The notes: a model not told the origin generated them from the letters alone. DNA of 64,000 bases from Mycobacteriaceae bacterium (GCA_019749805.1 JAIEPH010000007.1:153933-217932); one strand, 5' to 3'. Positions 1-10,617 are shown, counted from the first letter of the stretch. A program made the numbers and translations.

Positions 1-197
1 CGTTCAACGCGATCGTCGGAACCAACTACGGCTACTTGAACGGCAAGCCACCGACCGCATCGGTACTGGACTTCCTTGGTCCGTGGCCGGTGTATCTGCT
101 CATCGAGGTGACAATCGTGCTCATCGTGTGGGCGCTGATCACCTGGCCGTGGGAGCGCATGCGACGCCGAACCGAGCAGAGCCAGACTGCAGTCTGA
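1..197 (+). CDS. C-terminal end of a TIGR02206-like integral membrane protein (5'-truncated)
   Basis: Only the last 64 codons are in the window; the frame is open from base 3 and stops at the TGA at 195-197. The visible tail has a conserved-looking stretch (GTNYGYLNGKP, then LDFLGPWPVYLL), one hydrophobic helix (LLIEVTIVLIVWALITW) and a short basic end (ERMRRR). This arrangement resembles the end of the TIGR02206/YwaF-type six-helix membrane proteins, whose function is unknown. It is convergent with phoU. The family call rests on a short segment, so it is moderate; that a real gene ends here is clear from the frame and the helix. Confidence 0.6.
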   Translation, partial: FNAIVGTNYGYLNGKPPTASVLDFLGPWPVYLLIEVTIVLIVWALITWPWERMRRRTEQSQTAV

Positions 198-212
198 GCC
201 CCACCCGCCGGG

Positions 213-857
213 TCAGACCGCCGATTCTCCGGTCGCGGAGAAGATGACGCGGCGTCCGATCTCGACCGCATGGTCGGCGAACCGCTCGTAGTAGCGGCCC
301 AGGAGCGTGACGTCGACGGCGGGGGCCACGCCGTGTTTCCACTCCCTGTCCATCAACACCGAGAACAGGTGACGGTGGAGGTTGTCCATATCGTCGTCGT
401 CGTCCGCAAGCTGTTCTGCGCGGTGCGTATCCATGGAAAGGACGACCTGCTTGACGTTGCTTCCCATATCGACGGCGATGCGGCCCATTTCCGTGAAGTA
501 GCCGTTGACTTCCTCCGGGAGCACTTTTTGCGGATGCCGTCGACGGGTGATTTTGGCGACGTGCAGTGCCAGTGCGGCCATCCGCTCGACATCGGCGATG
601 TTCTTCAAGGCGCTGACCACCGCGCGCAGGTCACCGGCGACAGGTGCCTGCAACGCGAGAACGGTCAAGGCCTGCTCCTCGGTCTTCCTGGCGTGTTGCA
701 GGATGGCCTCGTGGTCGGTGATCACCTGCTCGGCCAGCACCAGGTCGGCCTGCAGAAGGGCCTGGGTCGCGGATTCCATCGCCTTACCCGCAGCACCGCA
801 CATCTCGGCGATTCCGACGATCAGGTCGTCGAGCTGCTGATGGAAGGCATTGCGCAC
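213..857 (-). CDS. phoU: PhoU-type phosphate signalling protein
   Basis: A 214-residue protein with two PhoU three-helix bundles (about residues 5-100 and 110-205). It starts at GTG with [12 protein letters not shown] and has the [11 protein letters not shown] and [15 protein letters not shown] segments typical of the family. PhoU proteins are cytoplasmic and link the Pst phosphate transporter to a phosphate-sensing kinase, shutting uptake down when phosphate is plentiful. No pst genes or phosphate regulator lie beside it, so this is an orphan copy, as is common in mycobacteria, which often carry two phoU genes. An acidic run (DDDDDMD, near residue 155) lies in the second bundle. Function is inferred from the family. 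Confidence 0.93.
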   Translation of the reverse strand: MRNAFHQQLDDLIVGIAEMCGAAGKAMESATQALLQADLVLAEQVITDHEAILQHARKTEEQALTVLALQAPVAGDLRAVVSALKNIADVERMAALALHVAKITRRRHPQKVLPEEVNGYFTEMGRIAVDMGSNVKQVVLSMDTHRAEQLADDDDDMDNLHRHLFSVLMDREWKHGVAPAVDVTLLGRYYERFADHAVEIGRRVIFSATGESAV

Positions 858-960
858 GCTCCGAGTTTAGGGGCAAAGAGCCCGGTAGAGGGTCTTCGCC
901 TCGCCCGACGACGACGTAATATGTGTGTCGGGACTCGCTCACTAATGCGATGATTTGACG

Positions 961-1638
961 ATGTACGACCCCCGCGTGTCGGCCCGCGGTGAGCGATCGG
1001 CGTTGGTGTCGCCGGACTTGCACGTCGGCAGCTTCCGCTTTTGGTTCGTCGGGCAGTCGTGGGAATGGTCCGACGAGGTCGCCCGGATGCATGGCTATCA
1101 ACCCGGCGAGGTCGTGCCCACGACCGAATTGCTGCTTTCCCATAAGCATCCCGACGACCGTCAGCACGTCCAGGATGCGCTGGACCATGCCCTGCTCTCC
1201 CGAGGGGCGCTCTCCAGCCGTCACCGCTTCATCGACACCGGCGGCCGGGTCCACACCGTCATCGTGCTCGCCGACCGGATGCTCGACGACGAGGGCGCAG
1301 TCCTGGGAACCGAGGGCTACTACGTCGACTTGACCGACACGTTCGACCAGACGCGGCGCCAAGCCCTCGACGCTTCACTTCCCGAACTGTTGGAGTCACG
1401 CGCGGCGATCGAGCAGGCTAAAGGCGCCCTCATGTTGGTCTATCGCATCGACGCCAACGCAGCGTTCGAGCTTTTGCTCTGGCGTTCGCAACACACCAAC
1501 ACCAAACTGCGCGCGCTGGCAACACAGATAGTCGCCGAGCTCGCTACCCTCGACTTCGAACCCGACGATCTGCGGCGGTCGTTCGATCACCTGCTGCTCA
1601 CCGCGCACCAACGCATCGATCGCAACGGCAACGCATGA
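961..1638 (+). CDS. PAS-ANTAR RNA-binding response regulator
   Basis: About 225 residues. The N-terminal half is a PAS fold (about residues 20-130: FWFVGQSWEWSDEVARMHGY, then HRFIDTGGRVHTVIV, then the strand with GYYVDLTD). The C-terminal third is an ANTAR domain (SRAAIEQAKGALMLVYRIDA, then AFELLLWRSQHTNTKLR). ANTAR domains bind paired hairpins in nascent RNA and antiterminate; PAS-ANTAR proteins are frequent in actinobacteria. There is no receiver domain, so the signal probably enters through the PAS domain. An in-frame TTG lies two codons upstream; the ATG at 961 is preferred although neither has a clear ribosome-binding site. It precedes the STAS/kinase cassette on the same strand with a 66-base gap that holds a SigF-like promoter. 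Confidence 0.88.
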   Translation: MYDPRVSARGERSALVSPDLHVGSFRFWFVGQSWEWSDEVARMHGYQPGEVVPTTELLLSHKHPDDRQHVQDALDHALLSRGALSSRHRFIDTGGRVHTVIVLADRMLDDEGAVLGTEGYYVDLTDTFDQTRRQALDASLPELLESRAAIEQAKGALMLVYRIDANAAFELLLWRSQHTNTKLRALATQIVAELATLDFEPDDLRRSFDHLLLTAHQRIDRNGNA

Positions 1639-1639
1639 G

Positions 1640-1666
1640 CGTGTGCGCCAGCAGCAAATTGGGTAC
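1640..1666 (+). promoter_or_regulatory. Candidate SigF-type promoter of the STAS/kinase cassette
   Basis: GGGTAC at 1661-1666 matches the mycobacterial SigF -10 element. CGTGT at 1640-1644, 16 bases upstream, is an imperfect match to the GGTTT -35 (GTGT for GTTT). It lies 38 bases before the GTG of the first STAS gene. The -10 is seen directly; promoter activity is inferred. Confidence 0.5.
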
Positions 1667-1704
1667 CGAACATCCAACCATCCGCTAGCAACAGGTGCAG
1701 AGAC

Positions 1705-2058
1705 GTGGCGCTACTGGACGTGAATCAGGATGTTCGCGACGCCGCTGTCGTGGTAACGGCAGTGGGCGATGTTGATTCGGCGAGTTTCACCCACCTGGAG
1801 TTCCATCTCGATACCGCCCTGAAGAGGGCTCTCGATCACCCGGCCTTGCTGCTGGTCATCGACCTTTCGGGTGTCACGCATTTCGGCAGCGCAGGGCTCA
1901 ACGCCCTCCTCGAATGCCACGAGCAGGGACAGGCCCTGGGTGTCGCCGTCCACATATCCGCTGCCAACTCAGAGGTGCTGCGTCCGATCCAGATCACCAA
2001 GCTCGACGCGATCCTGCGGGTCTATCCGAGTATCCCCGCGGCACTCGATGGACATTGA
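1705..2058 (+). CDS. STAS-domain anti-sigma factor antagonist
   Basis: A 117-residue single STAS domain. It has the central signature VIDLSGVTHFGSAGLNALLE; Ser62 sits where SpoIIAA/RsbV proteins are phosphorylated by their anti-sigma kinase. In this family the unphosphorylated form binds the anti-sigma factor and frees the sigma factor. The start is GTG at 1705. It overlaps or abuts the large kinase gene (the kinase ATG at 2048 overlaps by 11 bases; the ATG at 2060 would leave one base), so the two are probably translationally coupled. The partner is most simply the HATPase domain at the end of the kinase. Regulation by a SigF-type promoter just upstream is likely. Confidence 0.88.
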   Translation: MALLDVNQDVRDAAVVVTAVGDVDSASFTHLEFHLDTALKRALDHPALLLVIDLSGVTHFGSAGLNALLECHEQGQALGVAVHISAANSEVLRPIQITKLDAILRVYPSIPAALDGH

Positions 2059-5000
2059 CATGAGCGGTGCAGGCGGCGAGCGCGATGGCGTGGCCACCGT
2101 TTTCAGCGCGGACACGGAAGTCGGCTTCGACCTCGCCCAGGTGGACTGGGCCGGCACCCCACTCGGTTCGCCGCATCAGTGGCCACAGAGCCTACAGACG
2201 GCGGTCGGCATCCTGCTGTCCACGCGTTTCTCGATGTGGATGGCGTGGGGACCGGATTTGACGTTCTTCTGCAATGCCGCGTATCGACGCGACACGCTGG
2301 GCCGGAAGTACCCGTGGGCGTTGGGACGGCCGGCCCGCGAGGTGTGGGCGGAGATCTGGGACGACATCGGACCGCGAATCGACGCGGTTTTGTCCACCGG
2401 AGAAGCCACCTGGGACTCCGAGCTGTTGCTCTTCTTGGAGCGCTCCGGGTATCAGGAGGAGACCTATCACACGTTCTCCTACAGTCCGCTGCGCGACGAC
2501 GACAATCAGATCGTCGGCATGCTGTGCGTGGTCAGCGAGGACACGCAACAGGTGATCGGCGAGCGGCGGATGGCGACGCTGCGCGATCTTGGCTCCGATC
2601 CAAGCGTCGTGCGCAGCGAGGAAGAATCACTCGCTTTCGCCGATCGCCAGCTCGGACAAAATTTGCGCGACCTCCCGTTCACGCTGACCTACCTGCTCGA
2701 TGACAGCGGTGACGCCCGGCTCACCGGCTCGAGCGGTATCGACGCTGGGCATCCTGCGGCTCCTTCGCTGATACCCGCAGGCGAGAATCGGCCGTGGCCG
2801 GTAGCCGAGGCTGCCCAGGGCGACACGCTATCGGTGGTTCTGGACGGGTTGCCGAATCTGCCGACGGGGGATTGGCGCGACCCGCCCACCAAGGCACTTT
2901 TGGTGCCGTTACTGCTGCAACAGGGCGGCACTCCTCGCGGATTCCTGGTGGCTGCGCTGAACCGTTACCGTCCCTTGGACGATGGCTACCGCGACTTCGT
3001 GACGCTCGTCGCGGGGCACATCGCCTCCGGTATCGGCAGTGCGAGAAGCTTCCGGGACCAACAACGCCGGGCGGAAGAGCTGGCCGAACTGGACCGTGCC
3101 AAGACGACGTTCTTCTCGAATATCAGCCACGAATTCCGCACACCCCTGACGTTGATACTCGACCCCGTCGACCAGCTGCGAGGTCGTCCCGAACTCGACG
3201 AGCCGACCCGCCAGGAGCTGGATACCGTGTGGCGCAACGGGTTACGTTTGACCAAGCTGGTCAATTCGTTGCTGGATTTCTCGCGTTTCGAGGCCGGCCG
3301 CACCCAGGCGCACTTCGTACCGGTCGACCTTGCGACCGTCACCGCAGAGCTTGCGAGCGTGTTTCGGTCCGCCGTCGAACGGGCGGGTCTTGGTTTTGTC
3401 GTCGACTGCCCACCTCTTGACGATGTCGTCTACATCGATCGCGATATGTGGGAGAAGGTGATTCTCAACCTGCTCTCGAACGCGTTGAAGTTCACCTTCG
3501 AAGGCAGCATCGCCGTAGGTGTTCGCGGCGAGAACGGCGAAGCGGTGGTGACCGTGGCGGATACCGGTATCGGCGTAGGGGCCCCGGAGATACCCCGGCT
3601 GTTCGAGCGCTTCCACCGCATCGAAAATGTTCGCTCCCGATCCAACGAGGGCAGTGGTATCGGACTAGCCCTTGTCAAGGAGTTGGTCGAGGTCCACCGC
3701 GGCACCATCGCGGCCGACAGCACCGAAGGTGTGGGGACCACCTTCACCATCCGGATACCATTCGGCACCGCGAATCTGCCCACCGACCGGGTCGCGACGG
3801 CGGATGCCGGTCGGGCATCTTCGGCAACTGCCGAACCCTATGTGCAGGAGGCATTGCGCTGGATTCCCGCCGAGACTCGTCATACGGCCGAGGAGTCCGG
3901 GAAACCCGGGGAGGACGCCTCAGGTACGGGCACTCGGAAGCCGATCCGCGCGCTGATCGCGGACGACAACGCCGATATGCGCGACTATCTGGTGCGCCTG
4001 CTGAGTAACGACGGCTACGAAGTCGACGCGGTCACCGACGGCCTGCAGGCCCTGGACGCAGCTCGTACCACCCTGCCGGACATCGTCGTGAGCGACGTGA
4101 TGATGCCCCAGCTCGACGGGCTGGGGCTGGTGGCGGCTCTGCGTTCGGATCCACGGACCGTGGCGATACCGGTGCTCCTGTTATCCGCACGCGCCGGGCA
4201 GGAGGCGTCGATCGGAGGTCTGCAGGCCGGCGCCGACGACTACCTCACCAAACCGTTCGCGGCCGCGGAACTGCTCGCGCGTGTGCGTGCCAACGTCGGG
4301 CTGGCGCGGATGCGCAGTCATCACGCCCGCTGGCGCACCGCGCTCGTCGACTCGCTGCAAGAAGCGTTCTTCGTCTGCGACGAATACGGAACCGTCATCG
4401 AGATCAACACGGCGTTCACCGACATCCTCGGGTTCGGCGTCGACGGCCTGCCATACGGACCCCCGCACCCGTGGTGGCCGTCGCCCGACATCGATCCCGA
4501 CGCCCACAGGGAGATGGCGGAGGCTTTCGAGGCCCTCCGGGACGAAACGCAGGGCACGCTGACAGCTCCCGCCTCCCATCGCGACGGACACCGAGTATGG
4601 GTGTCCGCCGCCTTCAGCCACGTCGACGATCCCGACACCGGGCGTCGCGTCATGGTCGGCACTTTCCGCGACGTCACCGCCGAGCACTACACCGTGCAAC
4701 GAGAGTCTGCGTTGGCTGCGCTCAATCAGCAGCTCGCACAAGCCGATTCGCTTGGCGACGCCGTACGCGCCGCGGCCCAGGACTTTTGCGAAATCTGGTC
4801 CGCGCGCCGTGTGCTGGCAGTCACGTTCCCGGTCGACGAGACAGAGGCCGACCCATCGGACGTCGTATGCGTAGGCGAGCCCACGACGATCGAGCAGTTG
4901 GAGCCGCGCGTCCGCGACGTAATCCATGCATTGCGGGGCGGCGACCTACTCGATTCGTCCGCAACGGAACTCGACATCGCCGGCATCGCGCTGCGGCATC

Positions 5001-6208
5001 CGGGTGGTGTCCTCGTGATGGTGGTCGAACTCCAGGAGCGCCGGCCGTTCACATCGGAGGACCACACGCTGTTGACGGTGCTGGCCGGGCGCCTCGGACA
5101 GGGCCTGCAGCGGGTACACCAACTCGACCAGCAGCGCGAGACCGCATTGGCGCTGCAGCACGCGATCCTCGGTCCCGCTGTGTCCGGTGGGTTCGCGGTG
5201 CGATACCAGCCCGCAACCCGGCCCCTGCATGTCGGCGGCGACTGGTACGACGTCGTCAATCTGGACGACGGCCGTGTCGCCCTGATCGTCGGCGACTGCG
5301 TCGGCCACGGGCTGGCTGCGGCGACGGTAATGGGTCAGCTCCGAAGCGCATGTCGCGCACTGCTACTCGAACAATCCAGCCCGTCCGCGGCGCTGACGGC
5401 TCTCGACCGGTTCGCCGCACGACTGGAAGGTGCGCGGTGTACGACGGCGTTCTGCGCGGTGCTGAATCCAGACACCGGAGAGATCGTGTATTCCAGTGCC
5501 GGTCACCCACCGCCGATTCTCGTCATGGCCGATCGCAGCACACAGTTGCTCGACGGCGCCGCGGCGACTCCGCTCGGATTGCGATACGACCACTCACGAC
5601 CCGAGGCTCGCGCGACCATGCCCGCCCGCTCGACGCTGTTGTTGTACACCGACGGTTTGATCGAGCGTCGTCGTGAATCACTGGACTTGGGGATTCGCCG
5701 TGCCACCGATCTCGTCAAAGACAATCGGGACACCGCGCTCGAGGGCCTCGCCGACGAGATCATGTCGCGCCTAACGCCCGGCGACGGCTACCAGGACGAT
5801 GTCGCCGTTCTGCTGTACCGGCAGCCCGCGTCACTCGAAATCGACATCGCCGCGGACGTGGCCGAGCTTGCGTCGACTCGCGCCACGCTGCGCAGCTGGC
5901 TGCTCCGTGCCGGCCTGGATGCCGAAAAGACGTTGGATGTGCTCATCGCGGTGGGCGAAGCGGTTGCCAATTCGATCGAGCACGGACACCGTGAGCACCG
6001 CGATGGCGCGGTCCGTCTGCGCGCGACGGCTTTGGCGGACCGATTGCACCTGACGGTCGTCGATACCGGATCTTGGCGACCACCACAGGCCGACCCGAAT
6101 TCATTTCGGGGTCGGGGCATCATGCTGATGCGCGCATTGATGCAGGATGTGACCATTGAGCCGAGTGATACCGGCACGACGGTTCGCATGCACACGGGGA
6201 TCGCCTGA
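2048..6208 (+). CDS. Giant hybrid: PAS/GAF histidine kinase, receiver, PP2C phosphatase and anti-sigma-type kinase in one protein
   Basis: 1386 residues from ATG 2048 (ATG 2060 is the alternative). Domains in order: PAS (about 20-190, with [12 protein letters not shown]), GAF (about 205-335), HisKA with ISHEFRTP and phosphoacceptor His361, HATPase_c ([28 protein letters not shown]), receiver ([12 protein letters not shown], phosphoacceptor Asp683 in SDVMMPQ, KPF), PAS (about 755-880), GAF (about 890-1030), SpoIIE/PP2C phosphatase ([32 protein letters not shown]), and an RsbW-like HATPase ([24 protein letters not shown]). A PP2C phosphatase and an anti-sigma kinase joined to a two-component kinase would allow a phosphorelay to set the phosphorylation of STAS proteins and so sigma-factor release. 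STAS genes flank it on both sides with overlapping ends. It has no membrane segment, so it should be cytosolic. Confidence 0.93.
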   Translation: MDIDMSGAGGERDGVATVFSADTEVGFDLAQVDWAGTPLGSPHQWPQSLQTAVGILLSTRFSMWMAWGPDLTFFCNAAYRRDTLGRKYPWALGRPAREVWAEIWDDIGPRIDAVLSTGEATWDSELLLFLERSGYQEETYHTFSYSPLRDDDNQIVGMLCVVSEDTQQVIGERRMATLRDLGSDPSVVRSEEESLAFADRQLGQNLRDLPFTLTYLLDDSGDARLTGSSGIDAGHPAAPSLIPAGENRPWPVAEAAQGDTLSVVLDGLPNLPTGDWRDPPTKALLVPLLLQQGGTPRGFLVAALNRYRPLDDGYRDFVTLVAGHIASGIGSARSFRDQQRRAEELAELDRAKTTFFSNISHEFRTPLTLILDPVDQLRGRPELDEPTRQELDTVWRNGLRLTKLVNSLLDFSRFEAGRTQAHFVPVDLATVTAELASVFRSAVERAGLGFVVDCPPLDDVVYIDRDMWEKVILNLLSNALKFTFEGSIAVGVRGENGEAVVTVADTGIGVGAPEIPRLFERFHRIENVRSRSNEGSGIGLALVKELVEVHRGTIAADSTEGVGTTFTIRIPFGTANLPTDRVATADAGRASSATAEPYVQEALRWIPAETRHTAEESGKPGEDASGTGTRKPIRALIADDNADMRDYLVRLLSNDGYEVDAVTDGLQALDAARTTLPDIVVSDVMMPQLDGLGLVAALRSDPRTVAIPVLLLSARAGQEASIGGLQAGADDYLTKPFAAAELLARVRANVGLARMRSHHARWRTALVDSLQEAFFVCDEYGTVIEINTAFTDILGFGVDGLPYGPPHPWWPSPDIDPDAHREMAEAFEALRDETQGTLTAPASHRDGHRVWVSAAFSHVDDPDTGRRVMVGTFRDVTAEHYTVQRESALAALNQQLAQADSLGDAVRAAAQDFCEIWSARRVLAVTFPVDETEADPSDVVCVGEPTTIEQLEPRVRDVIHALRGGDLLDSSATELDIAGIALRHPGGVLVMVVELQERRPFTSEDHTLLTVLAGRLGQGLQRVHQLDQQRETALALQHAILGPAVSGGFAVRYQPATRPLHVGGDWYDVVNLDDGRVALIVGDCVGHGLAAATVMGQLRSACRALLLEQSSPSAALTALDRFAARLEGARCTTAFCAVLNPDTGEIVYSSAGHPPPILVMADRSTQLLDGAAATPLGLRYDHSRPEARATMPARSTLLLYTDGLIERRRESLDLGIRRATDLVKDNRDTALEGLADEIMSRLTPGDGYQDDVAVLLYRQPASLEIDIAADVAELASTRATLRSWLLRAGLDAEKTLDVLIAVGEAVANSIEHGHREHRDGAVRLRATALADRLHLTVVDTGSWRPPQADPNSFRGRGIMLMRALMQDVTIEPSDTGTTVRMHTGIA

Positions 6209-6513
6209 TGGGCACCCCACTTTCTGTCCGTACCAGTCTTGACGACGGCACCGCGGTGCTGAGTGTGGCCGGCGAAATCGACATGAGCAATGTTGGCATG
6301 TTCACGACCGCGATCGCCGACGCGATGGTCCCGGCTTCGCACGACGGCGGTGTCTTGACGATCGACCTGACCCGCGTCGAGTACTTGGACAGCGCCGCCA
6401 TCGGCGCGTTGTTCGATCAGGCCGATCGCATCCGGCTGATCGTCAACCCGATGCTGATGCCGGTCCTCAGGGTCAGTGGTCTAACCAGCGTGACTTCGGT
6501 GGTAGCTCCATAG
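6208..6513 (+). CDS. Second STAS-domain anti-sigma factor antagonist
   Basis: A 101-residue STAS protein. It begins with VRTSLDDGTAVLSVAGEID and has the core TIDLTRVEYLDSAAIGALFD, with Ser62 at the expected phosphorylation site. The ATG overlaps the TGA of the kinase gene (TGATG), a strong sign of translational coupling. It is probably the substrate of the kinase protein's C-terminal HATPase and PP2C domains. With the STAS gene on the other side this makes two different antagonists for one switch protein. The C-terminus is short after the core (ends in SVVAP), so the last helix may be reduced. Confidence 0.87.
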   Translation: MGTPLSVRTSLDDGTAVLSVAGEIDMSNVGMFTTAIADAMVPASHDGGVLTIDLTRVEYLDSAAIGALFDQADRIRLIVNPMLMPVLRVSGLTSVTSVVAP

Positions 6514-6579
6514 CGGTCCGCCGCCGCGCTGTGCCTGTGGAGTTGCTGTGAAAACCCTGTCAGACCTGCGGCCCAGCAA

Positions 6580-6644
6580 TTGACAGGCGACAGTTTGACT
6601 GGCTACATATATGCGCAGTCATGTTCCAAGCGATACGGAACGTG
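6580..6644 (+). promoter_or_regulatory. Promoter and inverted-repeat operator upstream of the MmpL gene
   Basis: TTGACA at 6580-6585 is followed 18 bases later by an AT-rich TACATATAT (6604-6612), a plausible housekeeping promoter. Just downstream lies CATGTTCC-N9-GGAACGTG (6620-6644), an inverted repeat with 7 of 8 arm positions matching. Its size suits a TetR-type dimer. No TetR gene is adjacent, so the regulator is unknown. Confidence 0.5.
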
Positions 6645-6696
6645 TAACGCGCGCGGCTTCTTGTAGGCCGGGTTGAAGGGGCCGGTGGTCCGACTG

Positions 6697-9552
6697 ATGA
6701 GTTCTGTGTCCACGGAGCGATCGAAGATCGCGCATGCCATTCGCGTGCTCGCCGTGCCGATTGTGCTGGGCTGGGTGGTCCTGACGGTCGTCACGAACGT
6801 CTTCGTGCCTTCGCTGGAGAAGGTGGGCGAGGCCCAAGCCGTGTCGATGAACGCACACGACGCGCCGGCCTTCATCGCGATGCAGCGCATCGGTGCGAAC
6901 TTCCAGGAGTTCGACTCAGACAGCAATGCGATGGTCATCCTCGAAGGTGACAAGCCGCTCGGTGACGAGGCGCATCACTATTACGACGACTTGATAAAGG
7001 CTTTCCGGGCCGACTCAGAACATGTAGAGCACGTCGCGGACTTCTGGAGCGATACGCTGACGGCCGCGGGCGCACAGAGCAGCGACGGCAAGTCGGCCTA
7101 TGTTCAGCTCTACCTGCGCGGAAACATGGGCGAGACGCGGGCCAACGAGTCCATCGCCGCCGTGCGCGAGATCATCGAGCAGACGCCTACTCCGCCAGGT
7201 GTGAAGTCCTACGTCACCGGCGGGGCGGCGATGAATGCCGACCAGCGCGTCGCCGGGGACAAGGGTGCCGCCAAGGCCACACTCGTGACCCTCGTCGTCA
7301 TCTTCGTCATGCTGCTGGTCGTCTATCGCTCGATCGCCACCACGATCCTGATCCTGCTGATGGTGTTCATCGAACTCGGCGCCTCCCGCGGAATCGTCGC
7401 GTTTCTCGGAAACGCGGGCGTCATGGGGTTGTCGACATTCGCGACAAGCCTGCTCACGCTCATCGCGATTGCCGCAGGCACCGACTATGCGATCTTCCTC
7501 ATTGGCCGGTACCAAGAGGCGCGCGGAGATGGCGAAGATCGGGAAGCCGCGTACTACACGATGTTTCGCGGGACCGCGCACGTGGTGCTCGGCTCGGGCC
7601 TCACCATCGCCGGCGCGCTTCTGTGTCTCAAATTCACCCGTCTGCCGTGGTTCCAGACCATGGCGGTGCCCTGTGCGGTCGGCATCCTCGTCGCCGTTCT
7701 CGCCGCGCTGACACTGGGCCCTGCGGTGATCGTGATCGGAGGCCGCTTCGGGTTCTTCGAGCCCAAACGCGCAATCAACTCGCGCGGATGGCGCCGAATC
7801 GGTGTGGTCGTCGTCCGGTGGCCCGGCCCGATTCTGGTGGCGACGTGTGCGCTTGCGCTGATCGGTCTGCTCGCCCTGCCGGGCTACAAGACCGACTACG
7901 ACGGACGCCACTTCATGCCCGAGGACACGCCGGCCAACATCGGATATGCGGTCGCCGACCGTCATTTCGACAGCTCCAGGATGAACCCCGAGCTGATGAT
8001 GGTGGAGAGCGATCACGACCTACGGAACTCGGCGGACTTCCTGGTGATCGACAAGATCGCCAAGGCGCTTTTCCGGGTGCCGGGAATCGCGCGGGTGCAG
8101 ACGATCACCCGTCCCGACGGAAAACCGATCGAGCACACCACGATTCCGTTCCTGCTCGGCATGCAGGGCACGACAAACCAGCTGAACCAGAAGTACAACC
8201 AGGACCGTATGGCCGACATGCTGGTTCAGGCCGATGAGATGCAGACGACCATCGACACGCTCACAAAGATGTCGGCACTCACCGAGCAAATGGCCGCCGT
8301 CACCCACAGCATGGTCGCCAAGACCAGGGACATGACCGTCGACATCGCCGAGTTACGAGACAACATCGCCAATTTCGACGATTTCTTCCGGCCGATGCGC
8401 AACTACCTCTACTGGGAACCGCACTGCTACAACATCCCGGTCTGCTGGTCGATCCGGTCCGTGTTCGACACCCTCGACGGCGTCGACATCATGACGGCCG
8501 ACATCCAGCAGCTGTTGCCCGATCTGGAACATCTCGACACGCTGATGCCGCAGCTGGTCGCGCTGATGCCCGCGCAGATCCAGACGATGAAGACGATGAA
8601 GTCGATGATGCTGACCATGTATGCCACCCAGAAGGGCATGCAGGATCAGATGGCTGCGCAGCAAGAGAATTCGTCTGCGATGGGTGACGCATTCGACGAA
8701 TCCATGAACGACGACTCGTTCTACCTCCCGCCGGAGGTGTTCGAGAACGAGGACTTCAAACGCGGCATCAAGAACTTCATTTCACCCGACGGCAAGTCGG
8801 TGCGCTTCATCATCGAGCACGATGGCGATCCGGCCACCCCCGAGGGCATTGAGCGCATCGATGCGCTCAAGCAGGCGGCCAAGGAGGCCATCAAGGGCAC
8901 GCCGCTGGAAGGCTCGACGATCTTCCTCGGCGGCACCGCGGCGACCTACAAGGACATGCGGGACGGGTCCAACTACGACCTGCTGATCGCCGGGCTGTCA
9001 GCTACCGCACTGATTTTCATCATCATGCTGCTCATCACGCGCAGCGTGGTGGCGTCCGCGGTGATCGTGGGCACCGTATTGTTGTCGCTGGGGACATCTT
9101 TCGGGCTTTCAGTGCTCGTCTGGCAGCACCTGCTCGGCATCCGATTGCACTGGATCGTTCTGGTCATGTCTGTGATCCTCTTGCTCGCAGTAGGTTCCGA
9201 CTACAACCTGTTGCTCGTCTCCCGGTTCAAGGAGGAGCTGCACCACGGACTGAAGACGGCGATCATCCGGGCCATGGCGGGATCGGGTTCGGTCGTGACG
9301 TCCGCCGGGCTGGTGTTCGCCGCGACGATGGCGTCGTTCGTGTTCGGCGACTTACTGTCCATCGCGCAGGTCGGCAGCACCATTGCGCTGGGTCTACTTT
9401 TCGACACGTTGATCGTGCGGTCGTTCATGACGCCGTCGATAGCCGCGCTGATGGGGCGGTGGTTCTGGTGGCCCCAGGTTCCGCGGACGCCCGCATCGAA
9501 GCGCCGGATGCAGAAGGTCTTCGGCGACCGTGACGAAGCCGTGCGGTCCTGA
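6697..9552 (+). CDS. MmpL-family RND transporter (MmpL4/5-like architecture)
   Basis: About 951 residues, the usual MmpL size. N-terminal helix ([19 protein letters not shown]), a first periplasmic domain, helices 2-6 with the proton-relay Asp-Tyr pair in [15 protein letters not shown], a second periplasmic domain with a long methionine- and glutamine-rich helical hairpin ([18 protein letters not shown]), and helices 8-12 with the second Asp-Tyr pair in [15 protein letters not shown]. The hairpin is typical of the MmpL4/MmpL5 group that exports siderophores, lipids and drugs across the inner membrane. No mmpS gene is adjacent, unlike mmpS4/L4. Start uncertain: ATG 6697, GTG 6685 or TTG 6673. 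The inverted repeat upstream suggests repressor control. The cargo cannot be told from sequence. Confidence 0.93.
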   Translation: MSSVSTERSKIAHAIRVLAVPIVLGWVVLTVVTNVFVPSLEKVGEAQAVSMNAHDAPAFIAMQRIGANFQEFDSDSNAMVILEGDKPLGDEAHHYYDDLIKAFRADSEHVEHVADFWSDTLTAAGAQSSDGKSAYVQLYLRGNMGETRANESIAAVREIIEQTPTPPGVKSYVTGGAAMNADQRVAGDKGAAKATLVTLVVIFVMLLVVYRSIATTILILLMVFIELGASRGIVAFLGNAGVMGLSTFATSLLTLIAIAAGTDYAIFLIGRYQEARGDGEDREAAYYTMFRGTAHVVLGSGLTIAGALLCLKFTRLPWFQTMAVPCAVGILVAVLAALTLGPAVIVIGGRFGFFEPKRAINSRGWRRIGVVVVRWPGPILVATCALALIGLLALPGYKTDYDGRHFMPEDTPANIGYAVADRHFDSSRMNPELMMVESDHDLRNSADFLVIDKIAKALFRVPGIARVQTITRPDGKPIEHTTIPFLLGMQGTTNQLNQKYNQDRMADMLVQADEMQTTIDTLTKMSALTEQMAAVTHSMVAKTRDMTVDIAELRDNIANFDDFFRPMRNYLYWEPHCYNIPVCWSIRSVFDTLDGVDIMTADIQQLLPDLEHLDTLMPQLVALMPAQIQTMKTMKSMMLTMYATQKGMQDQMAAQQENSSAMGDAFDESMNDDSFYLPPEVFENEDFKRGIKNFISPDGKSVRFIIEHDGDPATPEGIERIDALKQAAKEAIKGTPLEGSTIFLGGTAATYKDMRDGSNYDLLIAGLSATALIFIIMLLITRSVVASAVIVGTVLLSLGTSFGLSVLVWQHLLGIRLHWIVLVMSVILLLAVGSDYNLLLVSRFKEELHHGLKTAIIRAMAGSGSVVTSAGLVFAATMASFVFGDLLSIAQVGSTIALGLLFDTLIVRSFMTPSIAALMGRWFWWPQVPRTPASKRRMQKVFGDRDEAVRS

Positions 9553-9561
9553 CGGGGGCTC

Positions 9562-10434
9562 CTACTGCGCGGCGTGTCGGCCGAGAAACTCCACGACGGC
9601 ATCCGCGAAAAGGTCGTTGCGATCGCCCGCGACCATATGGCCGGCGCCGCCGACGTCGACGAAATCGACCCCGGGAAACCTGGCGATGAACGCGTCGGCC
9701 CGTTCCTGGGTGACGAGGTCGCTCATCTGACCTCGCACCAGCAGCACGGGCACACCCGCGTCGACAATCGTTTGGACGGCGGCGTGCATCCGATCGACCT
9801 CGGTCACCTCGGTGGGCGGCAGCGCCGAGGTGCCGTCGATGAATTTCGGATCCCAGTGCCAGTACCACCGGCCGTTGCGGTGGCGCAGGTTCGCCCGCAG
9901 CCCGTCCAGGTCGGTGGGCCGCGGACGGTGCGGGTTGTACTTCTGGATCATTTCGGCGACTTCGTCCAGTGAATCGAATCCAGACTGCATGCGATCGAAC
10001 ATGAAGTTGTGGATCCGCGATGCGCCCGACTGGTCCATATCGGGCACGATGTCGACGAGCACGACCGCGCGTGCCGTCCCCGGTGCGAGTTCGCCCTCGA
10101 GAAGCATCGAAGTGAAGCCCCCGAGTGACGCGCCCACCAACACCGGCTTCGGCGGAAGATCGCGCAGCACTTCGAGCACGTCGCGCGCGAAGGAGGCTAC
10201 GCGATAGTCCCCGTCGCGGGACCAGTCGGACTCGCCATGGCCGCGAAAGTCGAGGGTGATCGCCTGCCATCCACGCTTGGCTACGGCGCCTGCGGCGCGA
10301 CCCCAGGACCGGCGGGTCTGCCCGCCACCGTGCAGGAACACCACCGCTGGGGCAAGGGGATCGCCGATGCGATCGCCGACGATGCGAACGCCGCCGTCGC
10401 CGGCCGTGGTGAACGCCTCAGGTGCCGAAGTCAC
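9562..10434 (-). CDS. Alpha/beta hydrolase
   Basis: A 290-residue alpha/beta-hydrolase fold protein. It has the oxyanion motif FLHGGGQTRRSW, LDFRGHGESDW, the nucleophile elbow GASLGG with Ser103, and a late GGAGHMV carrying the catalytic His; an Asp follows LLVRGQMSD. The family covers esterases, epoxide hydrolases and C-C hydrolases, and the substrate is not resolved. It converges with the MmpL gene (9-base gap) and diverges from the hydrolase at 10618. A GTTAAGAAA sequence lies just upstream on its strand (10440-10448), resembling a motif in front of the next two hydrolase genes. Confidence 0.88.
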   Translation of the reverse strand: MTSAPEAFTTAGDGGVRIVGDRIGDPLAPAVVFLHGGGQTRRSWGRAAGAVAKRGWQAITLDFRGHGESDWSRDGDYRVASFARDVLEVLRDLPPKPVLVGASLGGFTSMLLEGELAPGTARAVVLVDIVPDMDQSGASRIHNFMFDRMQSGFDSLDEVAEMIQKYNPHRPRPTDLDGLRANLRHRNGRWYWHWDPKFIDGTSALPPTEVTEVDRMHAAVQTIVDAGVPVLLVRGQMSDLVTQERADAFIARFPGVDFVDVGGAGHMVAGDRNDLFADAVVEFLGRHAAQ

Positions 10435-10559
10435 CCTGTTTTCTTAACGTGGATCCGCCCGCGCCGCGTCGACATCGGGGAAACCCGTCACTCGAGGTAG
10501 CGGCGTCGCACCCCTCTCATTTGCCGAGCCGTGGAGTTTCTGAAGCTCTGACGTACCCG

Positions 10560-10575
10560 TTAAGAAACCTCCAAG
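10560..10575 (+). promoter_or_regulatory. Shared 16-base motif upstream of hydrolase gene at 10618
   Basis: TTAAGAAACCTCCAAG occurs 43 bases before the ATG at 10618. A closely related TTAAGAACTCTCCAAG occurs at 11549-11564, before the gene at 11623 (14 of 16 identical). Their repeated placement suggests a common regulatory site; the binding factor is unknown. Confidence 0.4.
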
Positions 10576-10617
10576 GCGATCGCCACAGAGTCCTCCCAAC
10601 AAAGTGAGGAGGAGACG

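Noticed and set aside
875..898. GTTT...CGGTAG possible SigF promoter for the PAS-ANTAR gene
   Set aside because: The -10 is a poor match and the spacing is 14; too weak to report.
4471..5676. Long open frame (about 400 codons) inside the large kinase gene, other frame
   Set aside because: Arg/Pro/Gly-rich shadow typical of high-GC DNA; no ribosome-binding site and it lies wholly inside a gene with clear domain motifs.
10553..10558. GGGTAC on the minus strand, SigF -10-like
   Set aside because: The only GGTTT upstream on that strand is 7 bases away instead of 15-17; no proper -35.
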